Shown here one piece after another: positions 62,669 through 64,000 of a stretch of 64,000 nucleotides of DNA. The translations under genes and the position numbers were made by a program. The notes under the pieces were generated by a model. It ran no database searches. It was not told the origin of the DNA and worked only from the letters and a program-made list of their open reading frames with translations. The stretch is from Eledone cirrhosa (lineage: Eukaryota; Mollusca; Cephalopoda; Octopoda; Eledonidae). Within the stretch, counting starts at the first letter, position 1; each line of letters starts with the position of its first letter. The stretch is taken from the NCBI GenBank assembly GCA_964016885.1, contig OZ024740.1, positions 296,304,670-296,368,669 of the forward strand, read 5' to 3'.

Positions 62669-63491
62669 ATCCATTTTTTATTTGGGTGATCCATTTTTTA
62701 TTTGGGGGATCCATTTTTTATTTGGGTGATCCAGTTTTTGTTTGGGTGATCCATTTTTTATTTGGGGGATCCATTTTTTATTTGGGTGATCCATATTTTA
62801 TTTAGGGGATCGATTTTTTATTTGGTGATCCATTTTTTATTTGGGTGATCCATTCTTTATTTGGGTGATCCATTTTTTATTTTGGGGATCTATTTTTTAT
62901 TTGGGTGATCCATTTTTTATTTGGGGATCCATTTTTTATTTGGGTGATCCATTTTTTATTTGGGGGATCCATTTTTTATTTGGGGGATCCATTTTTTATT
63001 TGGGTGATCCATTTTTTATTTGGGGGATCCATTTTTTATTTGGGTGATCCATTTTTTATTTGGGGGATCCATTTTTTATTTGGGTGATCCATTTTTTATT
63101 TGGGTGATCCATTTTTTATTTGGGTGATCCATTTTTTATTTGTTGGATCCATTTTTTATTTGGGGGATCCATTTTTTATTTGGGGGTTCCATTTTTTATT
63201 TGGGGGATCCATTTTACATTTGGGTGATCCATTTTTTATTTGGGTGATCCATTTTTTATTTGGGTGATCCATTTTTTATTTGGGTGATCCAGTTTTTGTT
63301 TGCGTGATCCATTTTTTATTTGGGGGATCCATTTTTTATTTGGGTGATCCATTTTTTATTTGTTGGATCCATTTTTTATTTGGGGGATCCATTTTTTATT
63401 TGGGGGATCCATTTTTTATTTGGGTGATCCATTTTTTATTTGGGGGATCCATTTTTTATTTAGGTGATCCATTTTTTAGTTGGGTGATCCA

Positions 63492-63506
63492 TTTTTTTTG
63501 GGGGGG
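63492..63506 (+). repeat. T8G7 homopolymer monomer
   Basis: Counterpart of 40775 and 49654, same run lengths. Confidence 0.9.
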
Positions 63507-64000
63507 ATCCATTTTTTATTTGTGTCATCCATTTTTTATTTGGCGGATCCATTTTTATTTGGGGGATCCATTTTTTATTTGTGTGATCCATTTTTTATTT
63601 GGCAGATCCATTTTTTATTTGCGGGATCCATTTTTTATTTGGGTGATCCATTTTTTATTTGGGGGATCCATTTTTTATTTGGGTGATCCATTTTTTATTT
63701 GGGTGATCCAGTTTTTGTTTGGGTGATCCATTTTTTATTTGGGGGATCCATTTTTTATTTGGGTGATCCATTTTTTATTTGTTGGATCCATTTTTTATTT
63801 GGGGGATCCATTTTTTATTTGGGGGTTCCATTTTTTATTTGGGGGATCCATTTTACATTTGGGTGATCCATTTTTTATTTGGGTGATCCATTTTTTATTT
63901 GGGGGATCCATTTTTTATTTAGGGGATCCATTTTTTATTTGGGGGATCCATTTTTTATTTGGGTGATCCATTTTTTATTTGTTGGATCCATTTTTTATTT

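Larger units (their letters stand above)
1..64000 (+). repeat. 20-bp AT-rich satellite DNA array filling the window
   Basis: Seen directly: every stretch is a tandem run of a 20-bp monomer, ATCCATTTTTTATTTGGGTG (type A) or the same ending GGGGG (type B), plus variants usually one to three bases away. Type A holds 11 T, 4 G, 3 A and 2 C, so the + strand is strongly T/G-rich and only about 30-35% GC. Nearly every monomer carries GATC; type B also makes GGATCC at the monomer boundary. The consensus has no CpG. Occasional 19- and 21-bp monomers shift the register. No flanking unique DNA, gene, transposon remnant or non-repeat spacer is present. Known biology: such arrays are typical of heterochromatin, for example pericentromeric, subtelomeric or sex-chromosome blocks; which one applies here cannot be told from the window. 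Confidence 0.98.
55283..64000 (+). repeat. Third copy of the 32.6-41.3 kb segment (22.7-kb shift)
   Basis: No gene. Matches 32568-41283 at shifts of 22715-22717, and from about 59.0 kb also matches 45.2-50.2 kb at 13838. A private GGGGATTCC monomer (55644-55652) is shared with 32929-32937 and not with the related positions near 36.8 or 59.5 kb, which ties this copy to the 32.6-kb lineage. Inverted tracts: 56629-56702, 57926-57999, 62635-62668. The segment runs off the window end. Confidence 0.85.

Noticed and set aside
1..64000. CRISPR array
   Set aside because: Repeats are contiguous with no unique spacers, the unit is 20 bp, and there are no cas genes.
1..64000. Telomeric repeat, because of TTTGGGG-like motifs
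   Set aside because: The unit is 20 bp with a BamHI-like core and mixed GGGTG/GGGGG ends. It matches no known telomere repeat, and there is no chromosome-end structure.
1..64000. G-quadruplex array from G3-G5 runs
   Set aside because: G-runs are about 15-17 bases apart, beyond usual loop lengths. Only the T/G homopolymer monomers have long G-runs, and each has just one.
1..64000. Centromere identity or CENP-B box
   Set aside because: No CENP-B-like motif is visible, and a satellite array alone does not show centromere function; ChIP data would be needed.
1..64000. Mobile element or viral insertion
   Set aside because: No terminal repeats, target-site duplications, polymerase-like or integrase-like sequence, or any non-satellite stretch was found.

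Overview
The whole 64 kb window is one uninterrupted tandem array of a 20-bp satellite monomer, roughly 3,200 copies. The commonest + strand forms are ATCCATTTTTTATTTGGGTG (type A) and ATCCATTTTTTATTTGGGGG (type B). I found no gene, RNA gene, transposon, CRISPR array, promoter or other single-copy sequence on either strand, and both ends of the array lie outside the window. A megabase-scale-looking, short-monomer, strand-asymmetric array with nested higher-order repeats points to eukaryotic heterochromatin. The G/T-rich style is reminiscent of minisatellites on bird microchromosomes, but nothing here is diagnostic and the organism stays open.

The array is not homogeneous. Variant monomers (TTTGTTGG, TTTTACATTTG, GGGGGTTCC, CAGTTTTTGTTTG, TTTAGGTG, TTTTAGTTGGG, TTTGTGTG, TTTGGCGG, TTTGGCAG, GGGAGATCC, GGTGATTC, GGTGATAC and others) recur in fixed order and define higher-order repeats (HORs) at 140 bp, 240 bp, about 1-1.6 kb, 2.77 kb, 3.3-3.9 kb, 8.88 kb, 13.8 kb, 22.7 kb and about 25 kb. 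Most length differences between HOR copies are whole 20-bp monomers plus one or two indel-carrying monomers.

Layout: 1-8.2 kb, mixed modules with five short inverted tracts; 8.2-14.6 kb, modules related to 0.9-3.4 kb, including a 2.77-kb tandem duplication; 14.6-24.3 kb, eight consecutive copies of a variable-length HOR with no inverted tract; 24.3-31 kb, a second version of the 0-6.3 kb arrangement; 29.97-37.5 kb, a 3.67/3.87-kb tandem duplication; 36.2-54.0 kb, two abutting 8.88-kb copies; 55.3-64 kb, a further copy matching 32.6-41.3 kb and, from about 59 kb, also 45.2-50.2 kb.

A second feature is 21 inverted islands (nine of 34 bp, twelve of 73-74 bp) in which two or four monomers lie in reverse orientation. 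All share one left junction design (14-bp arms, 10-nt loop), and their right ends are loop-free palindromes centred on GGATCC. Their classes (S, L1, L2, L3) follow the HOR modules, so they look like a few old inversions spread by later duplication.

Open reading frames are by-products of the monomer. Twenty bases shift the frame by two per monomer, so a 60-bp cycle encodes a 20-residue pattern in any + frame. Type A monomers place TGA in one phase and end the frame, the apparent starts are TTG, and ATG is absent from the + strand consensus.
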